From positions 1 to 14,681 of the forward strand of contig JALOKS010000027.1 of the NCBI GenBank assembly GCA_025456385.1: a DNA stretch of 14,681 nucleotides, read 5' to 3'. How positions within the stretch are numbered: position 1 is the first letter of the stretch; every line of letters begins with the position of its first letter. The notes under the pieces are model-generated. The model was given only the letters and a program-made list of their open reading frames with translations, searched no databases and was not told where the DNA came from. Below are positions 6,399-14,391 of this stretch, in pieces. Made by a program: the position numbers and the translations under genes. The DNA is from Thermoanaerobaculales bacterium (GTDB lineage: Bacteria > Acidobacteriota > Thermoanaerobaculia > Thermoanaerobaculales > Sulfomarinibacteraceae).

Positions 6399-9056
6399 AT
6401 GAGGCTGCTGATTTCGGGCTTGGTCCTCTCGGTGCTCGCGACCTCCCCGGCGCTGGCCGGGCCGCCGACCCCGGAGGAGCACTTCGGGCACCGGATCGGC
6501 GCGGACCGCCGGCTCGTCCCCTACCCGCAGATCCTCGCGTACCTGGACCTGCTCGACGAGGCCTCGGATCGCGTCTCGATCGAGGACGCCGGCGCCTCGA
6601 CGCTCGGCAACCCGATCCGGCTGGTCGTGCTCACCTCGCCCGCCAACCAGGCGCGGCTGCCGCGCCTGCGCGAGGTCGCGCGCCGCCTCGCCGACCCTCG
6701 GGGCCTCTCACCCGGGGAGTCCGCAGCCCTCGCCGACGAGGGGGCGGTGATCGCCCTCGTCACCTGCAGCATCCACTCCACCGAGGTCGGCAGCACGCAG
6801 ATGGCGGCCGAGCTGGTGTACGACTTCGCCACCACCGAGGACCCGGTGAAGCTCGCCTGGATGGAGGACGTCGTGCTGCTGCTCATGCCCTCCATCAACC
6901 CCGACGGCCAGCTGATGGTCGCCGACTGGTACGAGCGCTGGCTCGGCACCGAGCACGAGGGCGGGAGGATGCCGTGGCTCTACCACCACTACGTGGGCCA
7001 CGACAACAACCGCGACTTTTTCATGCTGACCCAGAAGGAGACCCAGGTCGTCAACGACGTCCTCTACCACCGCTGGTTCCCGCAGGTCTTCCTCGACCAG
7101 CACCAGATGGGCACGCTCGGGCCGCGGATGTTCGTGCCGCCGCAGACCGACCCTCTCGACCCCGAGGTCCACCCCCTGGTCTTCCGCCAGGCCGACGCCA
7201 TCGGCACCACCATGAGCCTGCGCCTCGAGGAAGCGGGCAAGACCGGCGTCGGCCACGACATGATCTTCGACAGCTACTGGCCCGGCGGCACCCGCAACAC
7301 GGCGTGGTGGAAGAACGTGACCGGTCTGCTGACCGAGGTCGCGAGCGCGCGCATCGCGAGCCCCGTCCTCATTGACCCCGGCGAGCTCAGGGGCGACAGC
7401 AAGGGCCTCCCGGAGTACCAGCGGCGGTCGAACTTCCCCTCGCCGTGGCCCGGCGGCTGGTGGCGGCTGCGCGACATCGTCGAGTACGAGCTGGTGGCGA
7501 CCTGGGCGCTGGTCGAGGCCTGCTCCGAGAACCGGGCGGCGGTCCTCCGCAACCTCGACCGCATGGCCCGCGGCGCGATCGCGCGCGGCGGCAGCGAGGC
7601 GCCCTTCGCCTTCATCATGCCGCCGACGCAGCACGACCCGGTCGCGGCGGCCCGCCTCGTCGAGCTGCTGCTGCGGCACGGCGTGGAGATCTCGCGCGCC
7701 GCCGCGCCTCTCGCGCTCGGCTACGCCGTCTACCCCGCGGGAACCGTCGTCATTCCCGCCGCCCAGCCCTACCGCTCCTTCCTGCTGACGATGCTGCGGC
7801 CGCAACGCTACCCCGAGGTGCGGGCCATGGTGGACGGCCCGATCCTGCCGCCCTACGACGTGACCTCGTGGTCGCTTCCCATCGCCATGGGGGTCGAGCT
7901 CGTCGAGGCCGCGGCTCCCGTCGCAGCCGGGCTCGAGCCCCTGAGCTCGCCGCCGTGGCCGCAGGCGGCCACCGACCCGCGGGCGGCCGGGCATCTCATC
8001 CCCGCCGGCGCCGACTCGGCCTACCGCGTCGTCAACGAGCTGCTCGGCCGGGGCCGACGGGTCGCCCGCCTCGCGGCCGACGGCGCCGACGGGCGGCGCG
8101 GAGACATCTACCTGGCCGCCGCCGACGTGCCGTCCGCCGAGCTCGCCGAGCTCGCCGCGGCCCACCACGCGCCGGTGGCGCCGGTGGCCGAATCCCCCTC
8201 CGGCCCCCTCCTCGAGATCGCGCCCGCCCGGGTCGGGCTCTACAAGCCCTGGGCGGCGAGCATGGACGAGGGCTGGACCCGGTTCATCCTCGAGCAGTAC
8301 GGCTTCCCGCTCGTCAGCCTCGACAACGAGAGCATCCGCTCGGGCGCCTTCGCCGGGAAGGTCGATGTCCTCGTGCTGCCGGCAATCGAGCCGGCGGTCA
8401 TCGCCACGGGCGAGCCCGAGAGCGAGCGCGAACGCAGCTACTGGTCGCCGTTGCCGCCCGAGTACGCCGGCGGCCTCGACGAGTGGCCGAACCGCGCCGC
8501 CGAGGCGGGCGCCGCGGGCGGAAAGCGCGGTGCCGCAACCGCGAAGCCGCCCGGCGGCGGCGAGCGGATCAAACAGTGGATCGAGGCCGGCGGCACGGTG
8601 GTCGCGCTCGACGCCTCCGCGGACTACCTGATCGAGCTCCTCAAGCTGCCGGTCCAGAACGCGCTCAAGGCCGGCTCGGACCACGACCTGCGCTGTCCGG
8701 GCGCGAGCCTGCGGGTCGCGATGGACCTCGAAAGCCCGCTCACCTTCGGGCTGCGAGCCGAGGAGGCGATCTTCTTCGCCGACTCGCCGGCCTTCACGAC
8801 CCGGCTCGACCACGGATCGACCACGCGCCGGGTCATCGCCCGCTACCCCGACGACCTCCGCGACATCCTGCTCAGCGGCCACCTCGAAGGCGGCGACCTG
8901 CTCGAGCGCAAGGCGGCAGTGGTCGAGCTCGGCGTCGGCAGGGGCCGGGTGGTCCTGATCGGCTTCCGCGCCCAGCACCGCGCGCAGACCGTCCGCACCT
9001 TCAAGCTCCTGTTCAACGCGCTGTATCGGGTGGCGCCGCAGCCGCCGGTCGACTGA
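6399..9056 (+). CDS. Secreted M14-family zinc carboxypeptidase with C-terminal amidotransferase-like domain
   Basis: This 885-residue protein is probably exported: residues 1-20 form a classical signal peptide with an ALA cleavage site before Gly21. The peptidase domain (about 35-380) has the M14 zinc signature IHSTEVGS, with His126 and Glu129, and the third ligand His235 in FLDQHQMG. Arg205 in NNRDFF is a likely substrate-binding arginine, and Glu313 in LLTEVAS is the likely catalytic glutamate. The spacing between the HxxE motif and the second histidine (106 residues) fits M14. From about residue 612 the sequence looks like a class I glutamine-amidotransferase-like Rossmann domain (VDVLVLPAI, IKQWIEAGGTVVALDA). 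It is interrupted by a low-complexity Gly/Ala linker near 700-720. No catalytic Cys-His-Glu triad is evident, so that domain is probably structural. AAGGAGG sits 4 nt before the ATG. It likely trims peptides outside the cytoplasm; the exact specificity is unknown. Confidence 0.92.
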   Translation: MRLLISGLVLSVLATSPALAGPPTPEEHFGHRIGADRRLVPYPQILAYLDLLDEASDRVSIEDAGASTLGNPIRLVVLTSPANQARLPRLREVARRLADPRGLSPGESAALADEGAVIALVTCSIHSTEVGSTQMAAELVYDFATTEDPVKLAWMEDVVLLLMPSINPDGQLMVADWYERWLGTEHEGGRMPWLYHHYVGHDNNRDFFMLTQKETQVVNDVLYHRWFPQVFLDQHQMGTLGPRMFVPPQTDPLDPEVHPLVFRQADAIGTTMSLRLEEAGKTGVGHDMIFDSYWPGGTRNTAWWKNVTGLLTEVASARIASPVLIDPGELRGDSKGLPEYQRRSNFPSPWPGGWWRLRDIVEYELVATWALVEACSENRAAVLRNLDRMARGAIARGGSEAPFAFIMPPTQHDPVAAARLVELLLRHGVEISRAAAPLALGYAVYPAGTVVIPAAQPYRSFLLTMLRPQRYPEVRAMVDGPILPPYDVTSWSLPIAMGVELVEAAAPVAAGLEPLSSPPWPQAATDPRAAGHLIPAGADSAYRVVNELLGRGRRVARLAADGADGRRGDIYLAAADVPSAELAELAAAHHAPVAPVAESPSGPLLEIAPARVGLYKPWAASMDEGWTRFILEQYGFPLVSLDNESIRSGAFAGKVDVLVLPAIEPAVIATGEPESERERSYWSPLPPEYAGGLDEWPNRAAEAGAAGGKRGAATAKPPGGGERIKQWIEAGGTVVALDASADYLIELLKLPVQNALKAGSDHDLRCPGASLRVAMDLESPLTFGLRAEEAIFFADSPAFTTRLDHGSTTRRVIARYPDDLRDILLSGHLEGGDLLERKAAVVELGVGRGRVVLIGFRAQHRAQTVRTFKLLFNALYRVAPQPPVD

Positions 9057-9067
9057 AGGGGCGAGTT

Positions 9068-10273
9068 TCAGCCGAGGAAGGCGAGGGCCGCGCCCGCGGC
9101 GGCGACGAGGCCGCGAGCGCCGAGCGCGACACAGACCACGACGACCGCACCCGTGACCACGTTCTGAACGCGGGTGTTGGCGCCGCCCTCGCCGAGCAGC
9201 TCGCGGTCGTTCATGGTCAGCCACAGGAAGGCCGCCGCGAAGGGCAGCACCAGACCGTTGAAGGCCTGGGCGAGGATGATGACCGGGATCGGGCGCACGC
9301 CGGCGAGGCCGAATCCGAGACCGAACAGCAGCACGCCGAGCCAGACGAGCCGGAATCGCGCCGAGCGCTCCCGCCACGCCGGATCCCGCGCGCCTCCGAG
9401 CAGCGCCCGCGCGGCGAGCGCGGCGGCGAGCGGCGCGGTGATCGCCGAGGTGAACCCGGCCGCGAAGAGGCCGACCGCGAGCGCCAGCTCGGCCCCGCCG
9501 CCCAGGCGCTCGCCGAGAACCGCCGCCAGCCGCTCGTACTCCAGCCCGCCGCCGAGGGCGCTGCCGACCACGAGCACGCCGAGCGAGATCACGCCGCCGC
9601 CGATCACCGCGACCGCGAGGCCCCACCGCATGTCGGCGAGCCTGCTGCCGCGGGCCAGGGCCGAGCCGAGGAAGAGGTTGTAGGGCACGACGGTGGTGCC
9701 GACGAGGCCGAGCACGAGCACGGTCGAGCCGGCGGGCATCCGCGGCACCGCGAGGCCCGTCAGCAGCGCGCCGAGGTCGGGGCCGAGGCGCGCCGCGGTG
9801 ACCAGGAAGGCGAGCCCCATCACCGCGACGAGGGCGCCGAGGCCGCGCGCGATCCAGCGCGTGCTGCCGGCCGCGAGCAGCAGCACCGCGGCGGCGCCGA
9901 TGACGACCGCGAGCACGCCGGCGGGCAGGCCGACGACGAGGCGCAGCCCGGCGACCGCACCGAGGATGTTGCCGGCCTGGTAGGCGGCGCAGCCGAGGAC
10001 GATGCCGGCGGCCAGCAGGGGCGGCGCCCACGCGAACAGCCGGGAGCCGCGGCAGCGGTCGCTCAGGGCCTCCCCGAGCTCCCGCCCGGTGAGCACCGTG
10101 ACGCGGCCGGCGGCCTCCTGGAGCACGAGACAGGCCGCCGTCGAGAAGACGAGCGCCCACGCGAGGGTGAAGCCGAAGTCAGAGCCCGCGCGGGCGGCCG
10201 TGGTCACGGTCCCGGGGCCGATGAAGGCGGCCGCGATCACCGACCAGAAGAGGATGTCGAGCAGGCGTTTCAT
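9068..10273 (-). CDS. NRAMP-family (SLC11-like) divalent metal transporter with non-canonical metal site
   Basis: A 401-residue, almost entirely hydrophobic protein with about 11 membrane helices, matching the NRAMP/LeuT fold. Helix 1 carries GPGT at residues 19-22 followed by an AG..FGF segment, which aligns with the classical DPGN followed by AGAQYGY. Helix 6 carries VPYN (196-199) in TTVVPYNLFL, where canonical members have MPHN. The usual metal-binding Asp, Asn and Met are therefore Gly, Thr and Val. This pattern is familiar from a bacterial NRAMP branch of unproven substrate, so transport of Mn, Mg or another ion remains open. The start is fixed: the only in-frame start after the TAG at 10285-10283 is the ATG at 10273. 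The GGAGG at 10286-10290 is unusually far from it (12 nt). The gene converges on the carboxypeptidase gene with 11 nt between stops, leaving no room for a normal terminator. Confidence 0.9.
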   Translation of the reverse strand: MKRLLDILFWSVIAAAFIGPGTVTTAARAGSDFGFTLAWALVFSTAACLVLQEAAGRVTVLTGRELGEALSDRCRGSRLFAWAPPLLAAGIVLGCAAYQAGNILGAVAGLRLVVGLPAGVLAVVIGAAAVLLLAAGSTRWIARGLGALVAVMGLAFLVTAARLGPDLGALLTGLAVPRMPAGSTVLVLGLVGTTVVPYNLFLGSALARGSRLADMRWGLAVAVIGGGVISLGVLVVGSALGGGLEYERLAAVLGERLGGGAELALAVGLFAAGFTSAITAPLAAALAARALLGGARDPAWRERSARFRLVWLGVLLFGLGFGLAGVRPIPVIILAQAFNGLVLPFAAAFLWLTMNDRELLGEGGANTRVQNVVTGAVVVVCVALGARGLVAAAGAALAFLG

Positions 10274-10285
10274 CGCATCAGCCTA

Positions 10286-10291
10286 CCTCCC
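10286..10291 (-). promoter_or_regulatory. Distant ribosome binding site overlapping the hexamer repeat
   Basis: The minus strand reads GGGAGG here, a strong Shine-Dalgarno match, but GGAGG is 12 nt from the only possible ATG. Its first three G residues (10291-10289) belong to the outermost hexamer unit of the neighbouring inverted repeat. Pairing of that stem would partly hide the site. Any effect on translation is inference. Confidence 0.5.
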
Positions 10292-10388
10292 GTGCCCGTG
10301 CCCGTGCCCGTGTCCGTGCCCGCCCGTACCCGTCTCCCGTACGACCTTCGTGCACGGACACGGGCACGGACACGGGCGCGGGCACGGG
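10289..10388. repeat. Inverted repeat built from CCCGTG/CACGGG hexamers
   Basis: The left arm (10289-10318) is four CCCGTG units followed by TCCGTG. The right arm (10353-10388) is CACGGA, CACGGG, CACGGA, CACGGG, CGCGGG, CACGGG. Left 10289-10318 pairs with right 10353-10382 over 30 bases with two mismatches, around a 34-nt centre. That centre itself has a small CGTAC/GTACG dyad (10325-10329 and 10339-10343). It fills most of the gap between the hydantoinase stop (10402) and the transporter start (10273). No T-run follows on the minus strand, so it does not look like a standard intrinsic terminator. It could be a dispersed repeat, an mRNA-stabilising hairpin or a translation control element. 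Confidence 0.85.
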
Positions 10389-10401
10389 GATGCCGCGAGG
10401 G

Positions 10402-13400
10402 TCACACCTCCTCGGGATCCCCGTACCCGCCGCCCCCCGGGGTCTCCAGGACGAAGCGGTCGCCGCGGCCCACCTCGCAGCCGTCGGTGCCGGCGAGCGG
10501 GCACCGCGACCCGTCGGCCCGCACGATCTCCTGCCGACCGGCTGCGCCGGGCTCTCCTCCCGCCATCCCGTAGGGTGCGCTCGCCCGATGCTGGCTGAGG
10601 ATCGACAGCGACATCGGCGCCAGGAACTCGAGCTCCCGCAGCAGCCCGTCGCCCCCGCGCCAGCGCCCGGCGCCGCCCGATCCCCGGCGCAGGGCGAAGC
10701 GCCGCAGCCGCACCGGGTAGCGGTGCTCCAGCACCTCCGGGTCGGTGATACGGGTGTTGGTCATGTGGGTGTGGACGCCGCTCGCGCCCGTGAAACCCTC
10801 ACCGGCGCCGGCGCCACCGGCGACGGTCTCGTAGTAGCCGAAGCGCTCGTCGCCGAAGCTCAGGTTGTTCATCGTGCCCTGACTGCAGGCGGCGACCTTC
10901 AGAGCCTCGAGCAGGGTGTCAACCAGGCGCTGCGAGGTCTCGACGTTGCCGCCGACGACCGCCGGGCAGCGGCCCGGGTCGGCGTCGAAGCCCGGGTTCA
11001 GGATCCCGCGCGGGATGCGGATCTCCACCGGCTCGAGCAGCCCCTCGTTGAGGGGCAGCCCGCGCTCGACCAGGACGCGCATGACGTACATGACGACGCT
11101 GTGGACGATCGCCGGAGTGGCGTTGAGGTTGCCGGGGTGAACGCCGGAGCTGCCCGCGAAGTCGATGACCGCGCGGCGGCCCGTGAGCGTGACGGTGGCC
11201 GCGAGCGGCGAGCCGTCGTCGAGGAGCTGCCGGCCCGAGTGGACGCCGTCCGGCAGGCGCGCGAGCGCCGCCTCGGCCTCGCGTGCGGCGAGACCGCGCA
11301 GCGCGTCCATGTGCGCCGCCACATGCGCGGTCCCGACCGCAGCCGCGAGCCGCGCGAGAGCCTCGCGGCCCCGCAGGACGGCGGCGAGCATCGCCCGCAG
11401 GTCGGCGAGGTTGTCGGCGAGCGCACGGGTCGGGTACGGGCCCGCGGTCAGCAGGCGCTCGACCTCCGCCCAGCGGGGCTCGCCCGCCGCGACGAGCAGC
11501 GTCGGCGGCAGCACCGCCCCTTCCTCGAGCAGGCTCCGCGCGTCCGGCGGCACCGAGCCCGGACGGCTGCCGCCGATCTCCGCGTGGTGGGCGCGGCAGG
11601 CGACGAAGCCAAGGCGTTCCGCGCCGACGTGCACCGGCGCCACCAAGGTGAGGTCCGGCAGGTGCGAGCCGCCGTAGGCCGGGTGGTTGGTCACGACCAC
11701 CTCGCCGGCCGCGGGCTCGCGCCAGGCCAGGAGCCCCCGCACGCAGAGGCCCATGGCGCCGAGGTGGACCGGGATGTGAGGTGCGTTCACCACGAGGCGG
11801 CCGTCGGCGTCGAGCAGCGCGCAGGAGAAGTCCTCGCGCTCCTTGATGTTGGTCGAGACCGCCGTGCGCTTCAGCATCTCGCCCATCTCCCCCGCGATGC
11901 TCTCGAAACGGTGGCTCATCAGCTCGAGCTCCACCGCCGCGGGGCGCTCCTCTCCCGCGGAGGCGACCCGGGCTCCACGGCCGAGCCGCACCCCGCCGTC
12001 GCCCAGCCCCTCGGCGCGCCAACCCGGTGGCAGCACCACCGCGCTGTGCGCCTGCTGGATCAGGGCGGGGCCCGCGAGCTCGGCGCCGGGCGCGAGCTCG
12101 GAGGCGTCCCAGCACGGCACCTCGCGCCAGCCGCCGCCGAGGAAGCAGCGCCCGCGCCCGGCCGGCCGCGGGGGCGCGGCCGCACCCGGCAGCCGCTGCG
12201 GCGCGACCGGCTCGCGCCCGCGGCTGCGCGCGACGACCCGCACTGACACCACCTCGATGCCGCGCGCGCGCGGCCGGTAGCCGAAGAGCTTGAAGTACGC
12301 CTCCTCGAACGCGGCCTCGAGGTCCGAGCCCGGAGCAGGCTCGAGCTCGAGGCTCGCGTCCTGTCCGTGGTAGCGGAGCTCGACCAGGCGCCGCGGGCGC
12401 TCGACCGCGGAGCGCGGGACCCCCTCCGCCTCGAGGGCCGCCACGGCCTCCTCCTCGAGCTCGGCGAAGCAGCCGTCGAGGCGCGGCGCCGCGGCGGTCA
12501 GCGGCTCGAGGAGCTCGCGGCCGGCGAAGCGCTCGAGCGCCGCGTGGCCGAGCCCGAGCGCGCTCAGCAGGCCCGCGTCCCCCGGCACCACGACCTCCCT
12601 GATACCCAGGATCTCGGCCACCCGGCAGGCGTGCTGGCCGCCGGCGCCGCCGAAGGCGACGAGGTGGAAGTCGGCGGGGTCGATGCCCTTGCGGACCGAG
12701 ATGTGGCGGATGGCCTCCGCCATCCGCTCGTCGGCGATCCGCAGCAAGCCCTCGAGGACGTCCTCGAGCGCAGGCTCCTCGCCGGTCGCCGCAGCGAGCT
12801 CCGCGCGGAGCTCGGCGAGGCGGCCGCGGGCGGCCTCGAGGTCGATCGGGATCGGCAGGCGCTCGGGGAGGAGCCGGCCGAGCAGGAGGTTGACGTCGGT
12901 CACGGTCAGGGGACCGCCGGCGCCGTAGCTCGCCGGCCCCGGGCTGGCGCCCGCGCTGTCGGGACCGACCGTCAGCCGCCCCTGCGCGAAGCGGCAGATC
13001 GAGCCGCCGCCCGCGGCGACGGTCTCGATCGCGAGGGCCGGCGCCGCCAGCTCCACGCCGCCGACCCGGTGCGAGAACACGTACTCGAAGTCGCCGTCGC
13101 AGCGCGCGACGTCGGTGCTGGTGCCGCCCATGTCGAAAGCGATGACCCGCGTTGTGCCCGCCGCGCGCCCCGCCGTGGCGGCGCCGACCACCCCACCGGC
13201 CGGCCCGCTCAGGAGGCTGTCCCTGGCGTGGAAGCCCGGAGCCCGCACCAGCCCGCCCGCCGAGGTCATGACGTGGAGGCCGGCCCGGGCGCCCAGGCCC
13301 TCGTGGACCGAGCGCAGGTAGTCGCCGATCACGGGCCCGAGGTAGGCGTCGACGGCGGCGGTCTGCGAGCGCCGCAGCAGGCCCTGGAAGGGGCTCAGGG

Positions 13401-14190
13401 CACTCGACCGCGCCACGTGGGAGAAGCCGGCCGCGAGCAGCATCGCTTCCACCGCGAGCTCGTGGACCGGGTTGCGGTGGCCGTGCAGCAGGGCAATGCT
13501 GGCGCTCGCGAAGCCGCGCCCGCGGAGCTCCCCGATCAGCGCCTCCAGGTGTCCGCGATCGAGCTCCTCGAGCACCGAGCCGTCCGCTGCCAGCCGCTCG
13601 CGCACACCGATCACGAGCTCCGGCAACGGGTGCGGGCGCTCGATCCGCAGCTTGAAAAGCTCGGGCCGGCGCTGGTCGCCGATCGCCAGGAGGTCCTCGA
13701 AGCCGGCGGTGGTGACGTGGACGCTGCGGGCCCCCCGCCGCTCGAGCAGGGCGTTGGTGCCGATGGTGGTGGCCAGGCGCATCGCGAGCGGCGGGAGCTC
13801 GGCGCCGGCCGGGGTGCCGGTGACCAGGCGCGCCGCCAGGAGCGGCGCGGCCTCGTCCGAGCGCAGCTCGACCGCGTCGCCGGCCGCGAGGCCGTCCGGC
13901 AGCGGGCCGGCCAGCCGCACCGCACCCGTGCCGCCCGGGTGCTCGGCGATCACGACCCGCGGCCCGCCACCGACGGCGCCCAGCTCCATGCCGTCGAGAA
14001 GGTGCGGCGGCAGGCAGGCCGCGCCGGCGAGCCCCAGCTCGTTGCCCGCGACCCACTCGATGCGGTCGCGCAGGGCGCCGCTCGACAGCAGCTTGCAGCG
14101 CCGGAGGCCGCCCTCCGGATCGACGGCGACGCAGTCGGTGAAGGTCCCGCCGGTGTCGATCCAGATCTCCCAGGGACGGGCTTGGTTCAT
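10402..14190 (-). CDS. Fused hydantoinase A/B protein, 5-oxoprolinase-like (ATP-hydrolysing)
   Basis: A 1262-residue single chain combining both hydantoinase/oxoprolinase subunits. The N-terminal half (about 1-745) is HyuA-like: the ATP-binding DTGGTFTD at residues 12-19, the RLATTIGTNALLERRG segment and the second phosphate motif FDMGGTSTD with Asp353. The C-terminal half (about 755-1262) is HyuB-like, with SHRFESIAGEMGEMLKRTA, STNIKEREDFSCALLD, NAPHIPVHLGAMG and the AHHAEIGG motif at about 867-874. These closely follow 5-oxoprolinase, which opens 5-oxo-L-proline to glutamate with ATP in the cytoplasm. The fused order and length resemble the eukaryotic enzyme (about 1290 residues), whereas many bacteria use two genes. 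N-methylhydantoinase-type activity is possible, so the substrate is inferred. I place the start at ATG 14190, which has AAGGTG 5 nt upstream; a GTG at 14208 would add six residues but overlaps a palindrome. The stop is TGA at 10404-10402. Confidence 0.92.
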   Translation of the reverse strand: MNQARPWEIWIDTGGTFTDCVAVDPEGGLRRCKLLSSGALRDRIEWVAGNELGLAGAACLPPHLLDGMELGAVGGGPRVVIAEHPGGTGAVRLAGPLPDGLAAGDAVELRSDEAAPLLAARLVTGTPAGAELPPLAMRLATTIGTNALLERRGARSVHVTTAGFEDLLAIGDQRRPELFKLRIERPHPLPELVIGVRERLAADGSVLEELDRGHLEALIGELRGRGFASASIALLHGHRNPVHELAVEAMLLAAGFSHVARSSALSPFQGLLRRSQTAAVDAYLGPVIGDYLRSVHEGLGARAGLHVMTSAGGLVRAPGFHARDSLLSGPAGGVVGAATAGRAAGTTRVIAFDMGGTSTDVARCDGDFEYVFSHRVGGVELAAPALAIETVAAGGGSICRFAQGRLTVGPDSAGASPGPASYGAGGPLTVTDVNLLLGRLLPERLPIPIDLEAARGRLAELRAELAAATGEEPALEDVLEGLLRIADERMAEAIRHISVRKGIDPADFHLVAFGGAGGQHACRVAEILGIREVVVPGDAGLLSALGLGHAALERFAGRELLEPLTAAAPRLDGCFAELEEEAVAALEAEGVPRSAVERPRRLVELRYHGQDASLELEPAPGSDLEAAFEEAYFKLFGYRPRARGIEVVSVRVVARSRGREPVAPQRLPGAAAPPRPAGRGRCFLGGGWREVPCWDASELAPGAELAGPALIQQAHSAVVLPPGWRAEGLGDGGVRLGRGARVASAGEERPAAVELELMSHRFESIAGEMGEMLKRTAVSTNIKEREDFSCALLDADGRLVVNAPHIPVHLGAMGLCVRGLLAWREPAAGEVVVTNHPAYGGSHLPDLTLVAPVHVGAERLGFVACRAHHAEIGGSRPGSVPPDARSLLEEGAVLPPTLLVAAGEPRWAEVERLLTAGPYPTRALADNLADLRAMLAAVLRGREALARLAAAVGTAHVAAHMDALRGLAAREAEAALARLPDGVHSGRQLLDDGSPLAATVTLTGRRAVIDFAGSSGVHPGNLNATPAIVHSVVMYVMRVLVERGLPLNEGLLEPVEIRIPRGILNPGFDADPGRCPAVVGGNVETSQRLVDTLLEALKVAACSQGTMNNLSFGDERFGYYETVAGGAGAGEGFTGASGVHTHMTNTRITDPEVLEHRYPVRLRRFALRRGSGGAGRWRGGDGLLRELEFLAPMSLSILSQHRASAPYGMAGGEPGAAGRQEIVRADGSRCPLAGTDGCEVGRGDRFVLETPGGGGYGDPEEV

Positions 14191-14195
14191 CGCGA

Positions 14196-14201
14196 CACCT
14201 T
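14196..14201 (-). promoter_or_regulatory. Ribosome binding site that decides the hydantoinase start
   Basis: The minus strand reads AAGGTG, 5 nt before the ATG at 14190. This favours that ATG over the in-frame GTG at 14208, which would place the start codon inside the ACGTT/AACGT dyad. Confidence 0.6.
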
Positions 14202-14206
14202 GTAAC

Positions 14207-14218
14207 ACGTTAGAACGT
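14207..14218. repeat. ACGTTAGAACGT dyad upstream of hydantoinase gene
   Basis: Arms ACGTT and AACGT flank a 2-nt centre. The same 12-mer appears in reverse complement at 14540-14551. It lies 16 nt upstream of the hydantoinase ATG, just before its ribosome binding site, where a bound regulator could interfere with expression. Confidence 0.65.
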
Positions 14219-14257
14219 CAGGCACATCCGGAAATCCGTGAGACAGACACCAGACGA

Positions 14258-14285
14258 TTTCGAATTTCAAATTTCAAATTTCGAA
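14258..14285. repeat. AT-rich tandem heptamer array
   Basis: Four consecutive 7-base units read TTTCGAA, TTTCAAA, TTTCAAA, TTTCGAA, followed by TTTTC. The order is symmetric at the unit level, with TTCGAA palindromes at both ends. The array is strongly AT-rich in otherwise very GC-rich DNA. It could be a flexible or easily melted spacer, or a protein-binding array; no function can be assigned. Confidence 0.85.
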
Positions 14286-14391
14286 TTTTCGGACGGGAGG
14301 GAATCTCAGGTCGGGTCTCTGGGACCGTTGGTCGGCGGCAGGAACAGCGGGCAGCGGTCGCGTCGCCTGCTCGCTGCCACTGTTGCTGCCA

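Noticed and set aside
6708..10160. Long minus-strand open frame running across the carboxypeptidase and into the transporter region
   Set aside because: Low-complexity Arg/Gly/Ala translation with no motifs; the plus-strand M14 gene and the in-frame NRAMP gene explain the region.
10289..10388. Hexamer inverted repeat as a CRISPR array or intrinsic terminator
   Set aside because: There are no spacers of constant length between repeats and no cas genes. No T-run follows the stem on the minus strand; the ribosome binding site follows instead.
7445..10573. Long plus-strand open frame spanning carboxypeptidase, transporter and hexamer repeat
   Set aside because: It crosses a gene boundary, a stop-to-stop junction and a repeat, and its product is compositionally biased without homology signals. 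It is a GC-rich shadow frame.
12367..14205. Plus-strand open frame opposite the hydantoinase A half
   Set aside because: Arg/Glu/His-rich antisense translation; the minus strand holds the ATPase and hydantoinase motifs throughout.
14191..14208. Upstream GTG start for the hydantoinase gene at 14208
   Set aside because: The ATG at 14190 has AAGGTG at a 5-nt spacing, and the GTG sits inside the ACGTT/AACGT dyad.
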